This document shows, in pieces, positions 38,045 to 50,000 of a stretch of DNA of 64,000 bases. The position numbers and the translations under genes are program-made. Source of the DNA: Micromussa lordhowensis (Eukaryota > Cnidaria > Anthozoa > Scleractinia > Lobophylliidae); NCBI GenBank assembly GCA_964020085.1, contig OZ026607.1, positions 248,001 to 312,000 of the forward strand, read 5' to 3'. Below the pieces are notes generated by a model, which was not told the origin of the DNA, did no database searches, and saw only the letters and a list, made by a program, of their open reading frames with translations. The stretch's first letter is position 1, and each line of letters starts with the position of its first letter.

Positions 38045-39699
38045 TCAGAAAACGCGCGCTGGGGGTCCCCTTGGCAAATTTGACATAGCTCGGCTCCACG
38101 GGCACTTTGGGAGGCGCGGTTTGCAGCAAAATGTTCTGCTAGGTTGGCACTTTAAGAAAATCCTAGTTAGCACATGATGGCATTCGCGCCACGGTGTTTT
38201 TCGTGGCCTTCTTTTTGCAGGAGTTTGACCTGCTCCCAACTTTGCAGAATTTTAGAAAACGCGCGCTGGGGGTCCCCTTGGCAATTTTGACATAGCTCGG
38301 CTCCACGGGCACTTTGGGAGGCGCGGTTTGGAGCAAAATGTTGTGCTAGGTTGGCACTTCAAGGAAATCCTAGTTAGGACATGATGGCATTCGCGCCATG
38401 GTGTTTTTTCTGGCCTTCCTTTTGCAGGAGTTTGACCTGCTCTTAACTTTGCAGAATTTCAGAAAACGCGCGCTGGGGGTCCCCTTGGCGAATTTGACAT
38501 AGCTCGGCTCCACGGGCACTTTGGGAGGCGCGGTTTGCATCTAAATGTTTTGCTAGGTTGGCACTTTAAGGAAATCCTAGTTAGGACATGATGGCATTCG
38601 CGCCAGGGTGATTTTTCTGGCCTTTTTTTGCAGGAGTTTGACCTGCTCCCAACTTTGCAGAATTTCAGAAAACGCGCGCTGGGGGTCCCCTTGGCAAATT
38701 TGACATAGCTCGGCTCCACGGGCACTTTGGGAGGCGCGGTTTGCAGCAAAATGTTCTGCTAGGTTGGCAGCTGAAGGAAATTTTAGTTAGAACATCATGG
38801 TATTCGCGCCAGGGTGTTTTTTCTGGCCTTCTTTTTGCAGGAGTTTAACCTGCTCCCAACTTTGCAGAATTTCAGAAAACGCGCGCTGGGGGTCCCCTTG
38901 GCAAATTTGACATAGCTCGGCTCCTCGGGCACCTTGGGAGGCGCAGTTTGCAGCAAAATGTTCTGCTAGGTTGGCACTTGAAGGAAATCTAAGTTAGAAT
39001 ATGATGGCATTCGCGCCAGGGTGTTTTTTCTGGCTTTCTTTTTGCAGGAGTTTGACCTGCTCCCAACTTTGCAGAATTTCAGAAAACGCGCGCTGGGGGT
39101 CCCCTTGGCAAATTTGACATAGCTCGGCTGCACGGGCACTTTGGGAGGCGCGGTTTGCAGCAAAATGTTGTGCTAGGTTGGCACTTGAAGCAAATCCTAG
39201 TTACGACATGATGGCATTCGCGCCAGGTTCTTTTTTCTGGCCTTCTTTTTGCAGGAGTTTGACCTGCTCCCAACTTTGCACAATTTCAGAAAACGCGCGC
39301 TGGGGGTCCCCTTTGCAAATTTGCCATAGCTCGGCTCCACGGGCACTTTGGGAGGCGCGGTTTGCAGCAAAATGTTCTGCTAGGTTGGCACTTCAAGGAA
39401 ATTCTAGTTAGGACATGATGGCATTCGCGCCAGGGGGTTTTTTGTGGCCTTCTTTTTGCAGGAGTTTGACCTGCTCCCAACTTTGCAGAATTTCAGAAAG
39501 CGCGCGCTGGGGGTCCCCTTGGCAAATTTGACATAGCTCGGCTCCACGGGCACTTTGGGAGGCGCGGTTTGCAGCAAAATGTTCTGCTAGGTTGGCACTT
39601 TAAGTAAATGTTAGATAGGACATGATGGCATTCGCGCCAGGGTGTTTTCTCTGGCCTTCTTTCTGCAGGAGTTTGACCTGCTCCCAACTTTGCAGAATT
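38045..39699. repeat. 8-monomer higher-order unit, copy 1 (1,655 bp)
   Basis: The ordered markers are GCCACGGTGTTTTTCGTGG, GCCATGGTG, CAGGGTGATTTTTCTGG, CATCATGGTATTCG, AATATGATGG with CTTTC, CAGGTTCTTTTTTC, CAGGGGGTTTTTTGTGG and GTTTTCTCTGG with TTTCTGCAGG. All recur about 1,655 bp later. Several of the same markers also occur singly at 42.7, 45.8-48.0 and 50.6-51.4 kb, so this set of monomer types has been redistributed. Confidence 0.85.
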
Positions 39700-41354
39700 T
39701 CAGAAAACGCGCGCTGGGGGTCCCCTTGGCAAATTTGACATAGCTCGGCTCCACGGGCACTTTGGGAGGCGCGGTTTGCAGCAAAATGTTCTGCTAGGTT
39801 GGCACTTTAAGAAAATCCTAGTTAGCAGATGATGGCATTCGCGCCACGGTGTTTTTCGTGGCCTTCTTTTTGCAGGAGTTTGACCTGCTCCCAACTTTGC
39901 AGAATTTTAGAAAACGCGCGCTGGGGGTCCCCTTGGAAATTTTGACATAGCTCGGCTCCACGGGCACTTTGGGAGGCGCGGTTTGCAGCAAAATGTTTTG
40001 CTAGGTTGGCACTTCAAGGAAATCCTAGTTAGGACATGATGGCATTCGCGCCATGGTGTTTTTTCTGGCCTTCGTTTTGCAGGAGTTTGACCTGCTCTTA
40101 ACTTTGCAGAATTTCAGAAAACGCGCGCTGGGGGTCCCCTTGGCGAATTTGACATAGCTCGGCTCCACGGGCACTTTGGGAGGCGCGGTTTGCAGCAAAA
40201 TGTTTTGCAAGGTTGGCACTTCAAGGAAATTTTAGTTAGGACATGATGGCATTCGCGCCAGGGTGATTTTTCTGGCCTTTTTTTGCAGGAGTTTGACCTG
40301 CTCCCAACTTTGCAGAATTTCAGAAAACGCGCGCTGGGGGTCCCCTTGGCACATTTGACATAGCTCGGCTCCACGGGCACTTTGGGAGGCGCGGTTTGCA
40401 GCAAAATGTTCTGCTAGGTTGGCAGCTGAAGGAAATTTTAGTTAGAACATCATGGTATTCGCGCCAGGGTGTTTTTTCTTACCTTCTTTTTGCAGGAGTT
40501 TAACCTGCTCCCAACTTTGCAGGATTTCAGAAAACGCGCGCTGGGGGTCCCCTTGGCAAATTTGACATAGCTCGGCTCCACGGGCACCTTGGGAGGCGCA
40601 GTTTGCAGCAAAATGTTCTGCTAGGTTGGCACTTTAAGGAAATCTAAGTTAGAATATGATGGCATTCGCGCCAGGGTGTTTTTTCTGGCTTTCTTTTTGC
40701 AGGAGTTTGACCTGCTCCCAACTTTGCAGAATTTCAGAAAAAGCGCGCTGGGGGTCCCCTTGGCAAATTTGACATAGCTCGGCTCCACGGGCACTTTGGG
40801 AGGCGCGGTTTGCAGCAAAATGTTCTGCTAGGTTGGCACTTGAAGCAAATCCTAGTTACGACATGATGGCATTCGCGCCAGGTTCTTTTTTCTGGCCTTC
40901 TTTTTGCAGGAGTTTGACCTGCTCCCAACTTTGCAGAATTTCAGAAAACGCGCGCTGGGGGTCCCCTTTGCAAATTTGACATAGCTCGGCTCGACGGGCA
41001 CTTTGGGAGGCGCGGTTTGCAGCAAAATGTTCTGCTAGGTTGGCACTTCAAGGAAATTCTAGTTAGGACATGATGGCATTCGCGCCAGGGGTTTTTTTGT
41101 GGCATTCTTTTTGCAGGAGTTTGACCTGCTCCCAACTTTGCAGAATTTCAGAAAACGCGCGCTGGGGGTCCCCTTGGCAAATTTGACATAGCTCGGCTCC
41201 ACGGGCACTTTGGGAGGCGCGGTTTGCAGCAAAATGTTCTGCTAGGTTAGCACTTTAAGAAAATGTTAGTTAGGACATGATGGCATTCGCGCCAGGGTGT
41301 TTTCTCTGGCCTTCTTTCTGCAGGAGTTTGACCTGCTCCCAACTTTGCAGAATT
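39700..41354. repeat. 8-monomer higher-order unit, copy 2 (1,655 bp)
   Basis: The marker order of the preceding block is repeated with more differences than the youngest duplications. Examples are GGAGCAAAATGTTGTG versus CAGCAAAATGTTTTG (about 38,329 and 39,984), TTCCTTTTGC versus TTCGTTTTGC (about 38,416 and 40,071) and CTGGCC versus CTTACC (about 38,823 and 40,478). This is an intermediate-age tandem duplication. Confidence 0.83.
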
Positions 41355-41448
41355 TCAGAAAACTCGCGCTGGGGGTCCCCTTGGCAAATTTGATATAGCT
41401 CGGCTCCACGGGCACTTTGGGAGGCGCGGTTTGCAGCAAAATGTTCTG

Positions 41449-42590
41449 CTAGGTTGGCACTTTAAGGAAATCGTTGTTAGAAGATGATGGCATTCGCGCC
41501 AGGGTGTTTTTTCTGGCCTTCTTTTTGCAGGAGTTTGACCTGCTCCCAACTTTGCAGAATTTCAGAAAACGCGCGCTGGGGGTCTCCTTGGCAAATTTGA
41601 CATAGCTCGGCTCCACGGGCACTTTGGGAGGCGCGGTTTGCAGCAAAATGTTTTGCTAGGTTGGCACTTTAAGGAAATTTAAGTTAAAACATGATAGCAT
41701 TCGCGCCAGGGTGTTTTTTTTGGCCTTCTTTTCAGGAGTTTGACCTGCTCCCAACTTTGCAGAATTTCAGAAAACGCGCGCTGGGGGTCCCCCTTGCAAA
41801 TTTGACATAGCTCGGCTCCACGGGCACTTTGGGAGGCGCGGTTTGCAGCAAAATGTTCTGCTAGGTTGGCACTTTAAGGAAATTTTAGTTAGAACATGAT
41901 GGCATTCGCGCCAGGGTGGTTTTTCTGGCCTTCTTTTTGCAGGAGTTTGACCTGCTCCCAACTTTGCAGAATTTCAGAAAACGCGCGCTGGGGGTCCCCT
42001 TGGCAAATTTGACATAGCTCGGCTCCACGGGCACTTTGGGAGGCGCGGTTTGCAGCAAAATGTTCTGCTAGGTTTGCACTTTAAGGAAATTCTAGTTAGC
42101 ACATGATGGCATTCGCGCCACGGTGTTTTTCCTGGCCTTTTTTTTTGCAGGAGTTTGACCTCCTCCCAACTTTGCAGAATTTTAGAAAACGCGCGCTGGG
42201 GGTCCCCTTGGCAAATTTGACATAGCTCGGCTCCACGGGCACTTTAGGAGGCGCGGTTTGGAGCAAAATGTTGTGCTAGGTTGGCACTTCAAGGACATTT
42301 TAGTTACGACATGATGGCATTCGCGCCAGGGTGTTTTTTCTGGCCTTCTTTTTGCAGGAGTTTGACCTGCTCCCAACTTTGCAGAATTTCAGAAAACGCG
42401 CGCTGGGGGTCCCCTTGGCAAATTTGACATAGCTCGGCTCCACGGGCACTTTGGGAGGCGCGGTTTGCAGCAAAATGTTCTGCTAGGTCGGCACTTCAAG
42501 GAAATTTTAGTTAGGACATAATGGCATTCGCGCGAGGGTGTTTTTTCTGGCCTTCTTTTTGCAGGAGTTTGACCTTCTCCCAACTTTGCA
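41449..42590. repeat. Block shared with 44,344-45,485 (offset 2,895 bp)
   Basis: Markers recur 14 monomers apart: GTTGTTAGAAGATGATGG, CTTCTTTTCAGG, GCCACGGTGTTTTTCCTGG followed by a long T-run and GACCTCCTCC, CACTTTAGGAGG with TTTGGAGC or TTTAGAGC, and AAGGACATTTTAG. The intervening region contains the 826 bp tandem duplication, so that later event may have lengthened the spacing. Confidence 0.75.
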
Positions 42591-43059
42591 GAATTTCAGA
42601 AAACGCGCGCTGGGGGTCCCCTTGGCAAATTTGACATAGCTCGGCTCCACGGGCACTTTGGGAGGCGCGGTTTGCAGCAAAATGTTCTGCTAGGTTGGCA
42701 CTTTAAGAAAATGTTAGTTAAGACATGATGGCATTCGCGCCAGGGTGTTTTCTCTGGCGTTCTTTCTGCAGGAGTTTGACCTGCTCCCAACTTTGCAGAA
42801 TTTCAGAAAACGCGCGCTGGGGGTCCCCTTGGCAAATTTGACATAGCTCGGCTCCACGGGCACTTTGGGAGGCGCGGTTTGAAGCAAAATGTTCTGCTAG
42901 GTTGGCACTTTAAGGAAATTTTAGTTAGGACATGATGGCATTCGCGCCAGGGTGTTTTTTCTGGCCTTCTTTTTGCAGGAGTTTGACCTGCTCCCAACTT
43001 TGCAGAATTTCAGAAAACGCGCGCTGGGGGTCCCCTTGGCAAATTTTACATAGCTTGGC

Positions 43060-44670
43060 TCCACGGGCACTTTGGGAGGCGCGGTTTGCAGCAAAATGTT
43101 GTGCTAGGTTGGCACTTTAAGGAAATCCTAGTTAGGACATAATAGCTTTCGCGCCAGGGTGTTTTTTCTGGCCTTCGTTTTGCAGGAGTTTGCCCTGCTC
43201 CCAACTTTGCAGAATTTCAGAAAACGCGCGCTGGGGGTCCCCTTGGCAAATTTGACATAGCTCGGCTCCACGGGCACTTTGGGAGACGCGGTTTGCAGCA
43301 AAATGTTCTGCTAGGTTGGCACTTTAAGGAAATTTTTGTTAGAACATGATGGCATTCGCGCTAGGGTGTTTTTTCTGGCCTTCTTTTTGCAGGAGTTTGA
43401 CCTGCTCCCAACTTTGCAGAATTTCAGAAAACGCTCGCTGGGGGTCTCCTTGGAAAATTTGACATAGCTCGGCTCCACGGGCACTTTGGGAGGCGCGGTT
43501 TGCAGCAAAATGTTCTGCTAGGTTGGCACTTTAAGGAAATCGTTGTTAGAAGATGATGGCATTCGCGCCAGGGTGTTTTTTCTGGCCTTCTTTTTGCAGG
43601 AGTTTGACCTGCTCCCAACTTTGCAGAATTTCAGAAAACGCGCGCTGGGGGTCTCCTTGGCAAATTTGACATAGCTCGGCTCCACGGGCACTTTGGGAGG
43701 CGCGGTTTGCAGCAAAATGTTCTGCTAGGTTGGCAATTTAAGGAAATTTTAGTTAAAACATGATGGCATTCGCGCCAGGGTGTTTTTTCTGGCCTTCTTT
43801 TCAGGAGTTTGACCTGCTCCCAACTTTGCAGAATTTCAGAAAATGCGCGCTGGGTGTCTCCTTGGCAAATTTGACATAGCTCGGCTCCACGGGCACTTTG
43901 GGAGGCGCGGTTTGCAGCAAAATGTTGTGCTAGGTTGGCACTTTAAGGAAATTTTAGTTAAAACATAATAGCTTTCGCGCCAGGGTGTTTTTTCTGGCCT
44001 TCGTTTTGCAGGAGTTTGCCCTGCTCCCAACTTTGCAGAATTTCAGAAAACGCGCGCTGGGGGTCCCCTTGGCAAATTTGACATAGCTCGGCTCCACGGG
44101 CACTTTGGGAGGCGCGGTTTGCAGCAAAATGTTCTGCTAGGTTGGCACTTCAAGGAAATTTTTGTTAGAACATGATGGCATTCGCGCCAGGGTGTTTTTT
44201 CTGGCCTTCTTTTTGCAGGAGTTTGACCTGCTCCCAACTTTGCAGAATTTCAGAAAACGCTCGCTGGGGGTCTCCTTGGAAAATTTGACATAGCTCGGCT
44301 CCACGGGCACTTTGGGAGGCGCGGTTTGCAGCAAAATGTTCTGCTAGGCTGGCACTTTAAGGAAATCGTTGTTAGAAGATGATGGCATTCGCGCCAGGGT
44401 GTTTTTTCTGGCCTTCTTTTTGCAGGAGTTTGACCTGCTCCCAACTTTGCAGAATTTCAGAAAACGCGCGCTGGGGGTCTCCTTGGCAAATTTGACATAG
44501 CTCGGCTCCACGGGCACTTTGGGAGGCGCGGTTTGCAGCAAAATGTTCTGCTAGGTTGGCACTTTAAGGAAATTTTAGTTAAAACATGATGGCATTCGCG
44601 CCAGGGTGTTTTTTCTGGCCTTCTTTTCAGGAGTTTGACCTGCTCCCAACTTTGCAGAATTTCAGAAAAC
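43060..44670. repeat. 4-monomer higher-order unit in tandem (826 bp, two copies)
   Basis: GTTGTGCTAGG followed by ACATAATAGC occurs at 43,098 and 43,924. AACGCTCGCTGGGGGTCTCC with GGAAAATTTG (about 43,430 and 44,256), GTTGTTAGAAGATG (about 43,543 and 44,369) and CTTCTTTTCAGG (about 43,796 and 44,622) follow at the same 826 bp offset. The unit is four monomers, two bases short of 4 x 207, because one tract lost TG. Confidence 0.85.
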
Positions 44671-45789
44671 GCGCGCTGGGGGTCCCCTTGGCAAATTTGA
44701 CATAGCTCGGCTCCACGGGCACTTTGGGAGGCGCGGTTTGCAGCAAAATGTTTTGCTAGGTTGGCACTTTAAGGAAATTTTAGTTAGGACATGATGGCAT
44801 TCGCGCCAGGGTGTTTTTTCTGGCCTTCTTTTTGCAGGAGTTTGACCTGCTCCCAACTTTGCAGAATTTCAGAAAACGCGCGCTGGGGGTCCCCTTGGCA
44901 AATTTGACATAGCTCGGCTCCATGGGCACTTTGGGAGGCGCGGTTTGCAGCAAAATGTTCTGCTAGGTTGGCACTTTAAGGAAATTTTAGTTAGCACATG
45001 ATGGCATTCGCGCCACGGTGTTTTTCCTGGCCTTTTTTTTTGCAGGAGTTTGACCTCCTCCCAACTTTGCAGAATTTTAGAAAACGCGCGCTGGGGGTCC
45101 CCTTGGCAATTTTGACATAGCTCGGCTCCACGGGCACTTTAGGAGGCGCGGTTTAGAGCAAAATGTTGTGCTAGGCTGGCACTTCAAGGACATTTTAGTT
45201 ACGACATGATGGCATTCGCGCCAGGGTGTTTTTTCTGGCCTTCTTTTTGCAGGAGTTTGACCTGCTCCCAACTTTGCAGAATTTCAGAAAACGCGCGCTG
45301 GGGGTCCCCTTGGCAAATTTGACATAGCTCGGCTCCACGGGCACTTTGGGAGGCGCGGTTTGCAGCAAAATGTTCTGCTAGGATGGCACTTCAAGGAAAG
45401 CCTAGTTAGGACATAATGGCATTCACGCCAGGGTGTTTTTTCTGGCCTTCTTTTTGCAGGAGTTTGACCTTCTCCCAACTTTGCAGAATTTCAGAAAAAG
45501 CGCGCTGGGGGTCCCCTTGGCAAATTTGACATAGCTCGGCTCCACGGGCACTTTGGGAGGCGCGGTTTGCAGCAAAATGTTCTGCTAGGTTGGCGCTTTA
45601 AGGAAATCCTTGTTAAAACATGATGGCATTCGCGCCAGGGTGTTTTTTCTGGCCTTCTTTTTGCAGGAGTTTGACCTGCTCCCAACTTTGCAGAATTTCA
45701 GAAAACGGGCGCTGGGGGTCTCCTTGGCAAATTTGACATAGCTCGGCTCCACGGGCACTTTGGGAGGCGCGGTTTGCAGCAAAATGTTT

Positions 45790-47075
45790 TGCTAGGTTGG
45801 CACTTTAAGTAAATTTTTGTTAGAAGATGATGGCATTCGCATCAGGGTTTTTTTTTGGCCTTCTTTTTGCAGGAGTTTGACCTGCTCCCAACTTTAGAGA
45901 ATTTCAGAAAACGCGCGCTGGGGGTGCCCTTTGCAAATTTGACATAGCTGGGCTCCACGGGCACTTTGGGAGGCGCGCTTTTCAGCAAATTGTTCTGCTA
46001 GGTTGGCACTTCAAGGAAATTTTAGTTAGGACATGATGGCATTCGCGCCAGGGGGTTTTTTGTGGCCTTCTTTTTGCAGGAGTTTGACCTGCTCCCAACT
46101 TTGCAGAATTTCAGAAAACGCGCGCTGGGGGTCCCCTTTGCAAATTTGACATAGCTCGGCTCCACGGGCACTTTGGGAGGCGCGGTTTGCAGCAAAATGT
46201 TCTGCTAGGTTGGCACTTTAAGTAAATGTTAGTTAGGACATGATGGCATTCGCGCCAGGGTGTTTTCTCTGGCCTTCTTTTTGCAGGAGTTTGACCTGCT
46301 CCCAACTTTGCAGAATTTCAGAAAACGCGCGCTGGGGGTCCCCTTGGCAAATTTGACATAGCTCGGCTCCACGGGCACTTTGGGAGGCGCGGTTTGCAGC
46401 AAAATTTTCTGCTAGGTTGGCACTTCAAGGAAATCTTAGTTAGCACATGATGGCATTCGCGCCAGGGTGTTATTGCTGGCCTTCTTTTTGCAGGAGTTTG
46501 ACCTGCTCCCAACTTTGCAGAATTTCAGAAAACGCGCGCTGGGGGTCCCCTTGGCGAATTTGACATAGCTCGGCTTTACGGGCACTTTGGCAGGCGCGGT
46601 TTGCAGCAAAATGTTTTGCTAGGTTGGCACTTTAAGGAAATCCTAGTTAGGACATGATGGCATTTGCGCCAGGGTGATTTTTCTGGCCTTTTTTTTGCAG
46701 GAGTTTGACCTGCTCCCAACTTTGCAGAATTTCAGAAAACGCGCGCTGGGGGTCCCCTTGGCAAATTTGACATAGCTCGGCTCCACGGGCACTTTGGGAG
46801 GCGCGGTTTGCAGCAAAATGTTCTGCTAGGTTAACAGTTGAAGGAAATTTTAGTTAGAACATCATGGTATTCGCGCCAGGGTGTTTTTTCTGGCCTTCTT
46901 TTTGCAGGAGTTTAACCTGCTTCCAACTTTGCAGAATTTCAGAAAACGCGCGCTGGGGGTCCCCTTGGCAAATTTGACATAGCTCGGCTCCACGGGCACT
47001 TTGGGAGGCGCGGTTTGCAGCAAAATGTTCTGCTAGGTTAACAGTTGAAGGAAATTTTAGTTAGAACATCATGGT
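45790..47075. repeat. Mosaic type B segment reusing the 8-monomer marker set
   Basis: Single monomers here carry markers known from 38-41 kb: CAGGGGGTTTTTTGTGG (about 46,050), GTTTTCTCTGG (about 46,262), CAGGGTGATTTTTCTGG (about 46,670) and CATCATGGTATTCG (about 46,860). The last type is doubled, since GGTTAACAGTTGAAGG precedes CATCATGG at both about 46,829 and 47,036, exactly one monomer apart. The unit near 45,840-46,010 is unusually diverged, with CATCAGGG, ACTTTAGAG, GGTGCCCTTTG and GCTTTTCAGCAAATTG. Confidence 0.65.
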
Positions 47076-50000
47076 ATTCGCGCCAGGGTGTTTTTTCTGG
47101 CTTTCTTTTTGCAGGAGTTTGACCTGCTCCCAACTTTGCAGAATTTTAGAAAACGCGCGCTGGGGGTCCCCTTGGCAAATTTGACATAGCTCGGCTCCAC
47201 GGGCACTTTGGGAGGCGCGGTTTGCAGCAAAATGTTCTGCTAGGTTGGCACTTCAAGCAAATTCAAGTTACGACATGATGGCATTAGCGCCAGGGTGTTT
47301 TTTCTGGCCTTCTTTTTGCAGGAGTTTGACCTGCTCCCAACTTTGCAGAATTTCAGAAAACGCGCGCTGGGGGTCCCCTTTGCAAATTTGACATAGCTCG
47401 GCTCCACGGGCACTTTGGGAGGCGCGCTTTTCAGCAAATTGTTCTGCTAGGTTGGCACTTCAAGGAAATTTTAGTTAGGACATGATGGCATTCGCGCCAG
47501 GGTGTTTTTTCTGGTTTTCTTTTTGCAGGAGTTTGACCTGCTCCCAACTTTGCAGAATTTCAGAAAAAGCGCGCTGGGGGTCCCCTTGGCAAATTTGACA
47601 TAGCTCGGCTCCACGGGCACTTTGGGAGGCGCGGTTTGCAGCAAAATGTTCTGCTAGGTTGGCACTTCAAGCAAATTCAAGTTACGACATGATGGCATTC
47701 GCGCCAGGTTCTTTTTTCTGGCCTTCTTCTTGCAGGAGTTTGACCTGCTCCCAACTTTGCAGAATTTCAGAAAACGCGCGCTGGGGGTCCCCTTGGCAAA
47801 TTTGACATAGCTCGGCTCCACGGGCACTTTGGGAGGCGCGCTTTTCAGCAAATTGTTCTGCTAGGTTGGCACTTCAAGGAAATCTTAGTTAGGACATGAT
47901 GGCATTCGCGCCAGGGGGTTTTTTGTGGCCTTCTTTTTGCAGGAGTTTGACCTGCTCCCAACTTTGCAGAATTTCAGAAAACGCGCGCTGGGGGTCCCCT
48001 TGGCAAATTTGACATAGCTCGGCTCCACGGGAACTTTGGGAGGCGCCGATTGCAGCAAAATGGTCTGCTAGGTTGGCACTTTAAGGAAATCCTAGTTAGA
48101 ACATGATGGCATTCGCGCCAGGGTGTTTTTTCTGGCCTTCTTTTTGCAGGAGTTTGACCTTCTCCCAACTTTGCAGAATTTCAGAAAACGCGCGCTGGGG
48201 GTCCCCTTGGCAAATTTGACATAGCTCGGCTCCACGGGCACTTTGGGGGGCGCGGTTTGCAGCAAAATGTTCTGCTAGGTTGGCACATCAAGGAAATCCT
48301 AATTAAGGCATGATGGCATTCGCGCCAGGGTGTTTTTTCTGGCCGTTTTTTTGCAGGAGTTTGACCTGCTCCCAACTTTGCAGAATTTAAGAAAACGCGC
48401 GCTGGGGGTCCCCTTGGCAAATTTGACATAGCTCGGCTCCACGGGCACTTTGGGAGGCGCGGTTTGCAGTAAAATGTTCTGCTAGGTCGGCACTTGAAGA
48501 AAATCGTAAATAAGACATGATGGCATTCGCGCCAGGGTGTTTTTTCTGGCCTTCTTTTTGCAGGAGTTTGACCTGCTCCCAACTTTGCAGAATTTCAGAA
48601 AACGCGCGCTGGGGGTCCCCTTAGCAAATTTGACATAGCTCGGCTCCACGGGCACTTTGGGAGGCGCGGTTTGCAGCAAAATGTTCTGCTAGGTTGGCTC
48701 TTTAAGGAAATCTTAGTTAGGACATGATGGCGTTCGCGCCAGGGTTTTTTTTCTGGCGTTCTTTTTGCAGGAGTTTGACCTGCTCCCAATTTTGCAGAAT
48801 TTCAGAAAACGCGCGCTGGTGGTCCCCTTGGCAAATTTGACATAGCTCGGCTCCACGGGCACTTTGGGAGGCGCGGTTTGCACCAAAATGTTCTGCTAGG
48901 TTGGCACTTTAAGAAAATCTTAGTTAAAACATGATGGCAATCGCGCCAGGGTGTTTTTTCTGGCCTTCTTTTTGCAGGAGTTTGACCTGCTCCCAACTTT
49001 GCAGAATTTCAGAAAACGCGCGCTGGGGGTCCCTTTGGCAAATTTTACATCGCTCGGCTCCACGGGCACTTTGGGAGGCACGGTTTGCAGCAAAATGTTG
49101 TGCTATAGGTTGGCACTTTTAAGAAATCCTAGTTAGGACATGATGGCATTCGCGCGAGGGGGGGTTTTTTCTGGCCTTCTTTTTGCAGGAGTTTGACCTG
49201 TTCCCAACTTTGCAGAATTTTGAGAAAACGCGCGCTGGGGGTCCCTTTGGCAAATTTGACATAGCTCGGCTCCACGGCCACTTTGGGAGGCGCGGTTTGC
49301 AGCAAAATGTTCTGCTAGGATGGCACTTTAAGGAAATCGTGGTTAACACATGATGGCATTCGCGCCAGGGTGTTTTTTCTGGCCTTCTTTTTGCAGGAGT
49401 TTGACCTGCTCCCAACTTTGCAGAATTTCAGAAAACGCGCGCTGGGGGTCCATTTGGCAAATTTGACATAGCTCGGCTCCACGGGCACTTTGGGAGGCGC
49501 GGTTTGCAGCAAAATGTTCTGCTAAGTTGGCACTTTAAGGAAATTGTAATTAGGCTATGATGGCATTCGCGCCAGGGTGTTTTTTCTGGCCTTCTTTTTG
49601 CAGGAGTTTGACTTGCTCCCAACTTTGCAGAATTTCAGAAAACGCGCGCTGGGGGTCCCCTTGGCAAATTTGACATAGCTCGGCTCCACGGGCATTTTGG
49701 GAGGCGCGGTTTGCAGCAAAATGTTCTGCTAGGATGGCGCTTTAAGGAAATAGTAGTTAAGACATGATGGCATTCGTGCCAGGTTGTTGTTTCTGGCGTT
49801 CTTTTTGCAGGAGTTTGCCCTGCTCCCAACTTTGCAGAATTTCAGAAAACGCGCGCTGGGGGTCCCCTTGGCAAATTTGACATAGCTCGGCTCCACGGGC
49901 ACTTTGGGAGGCGCGGTTTGCAGCAAAATGTTTTGCTAGGTTGGCACTTCAAGGAAATGCTAGTTAGGACATGATGGCATTCGCGCCAGGGTGTTTTTTC

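Noticed and set aside
48181..48582. 133-codon minus-strand frame spanning two monomers (copied at 51,705-52,106)
   Set aside because: It arises from one base change removing the regular stop of the 207 bp unit, and both halves are the standard monomer translation. There is no start context or independent evidence of coding.
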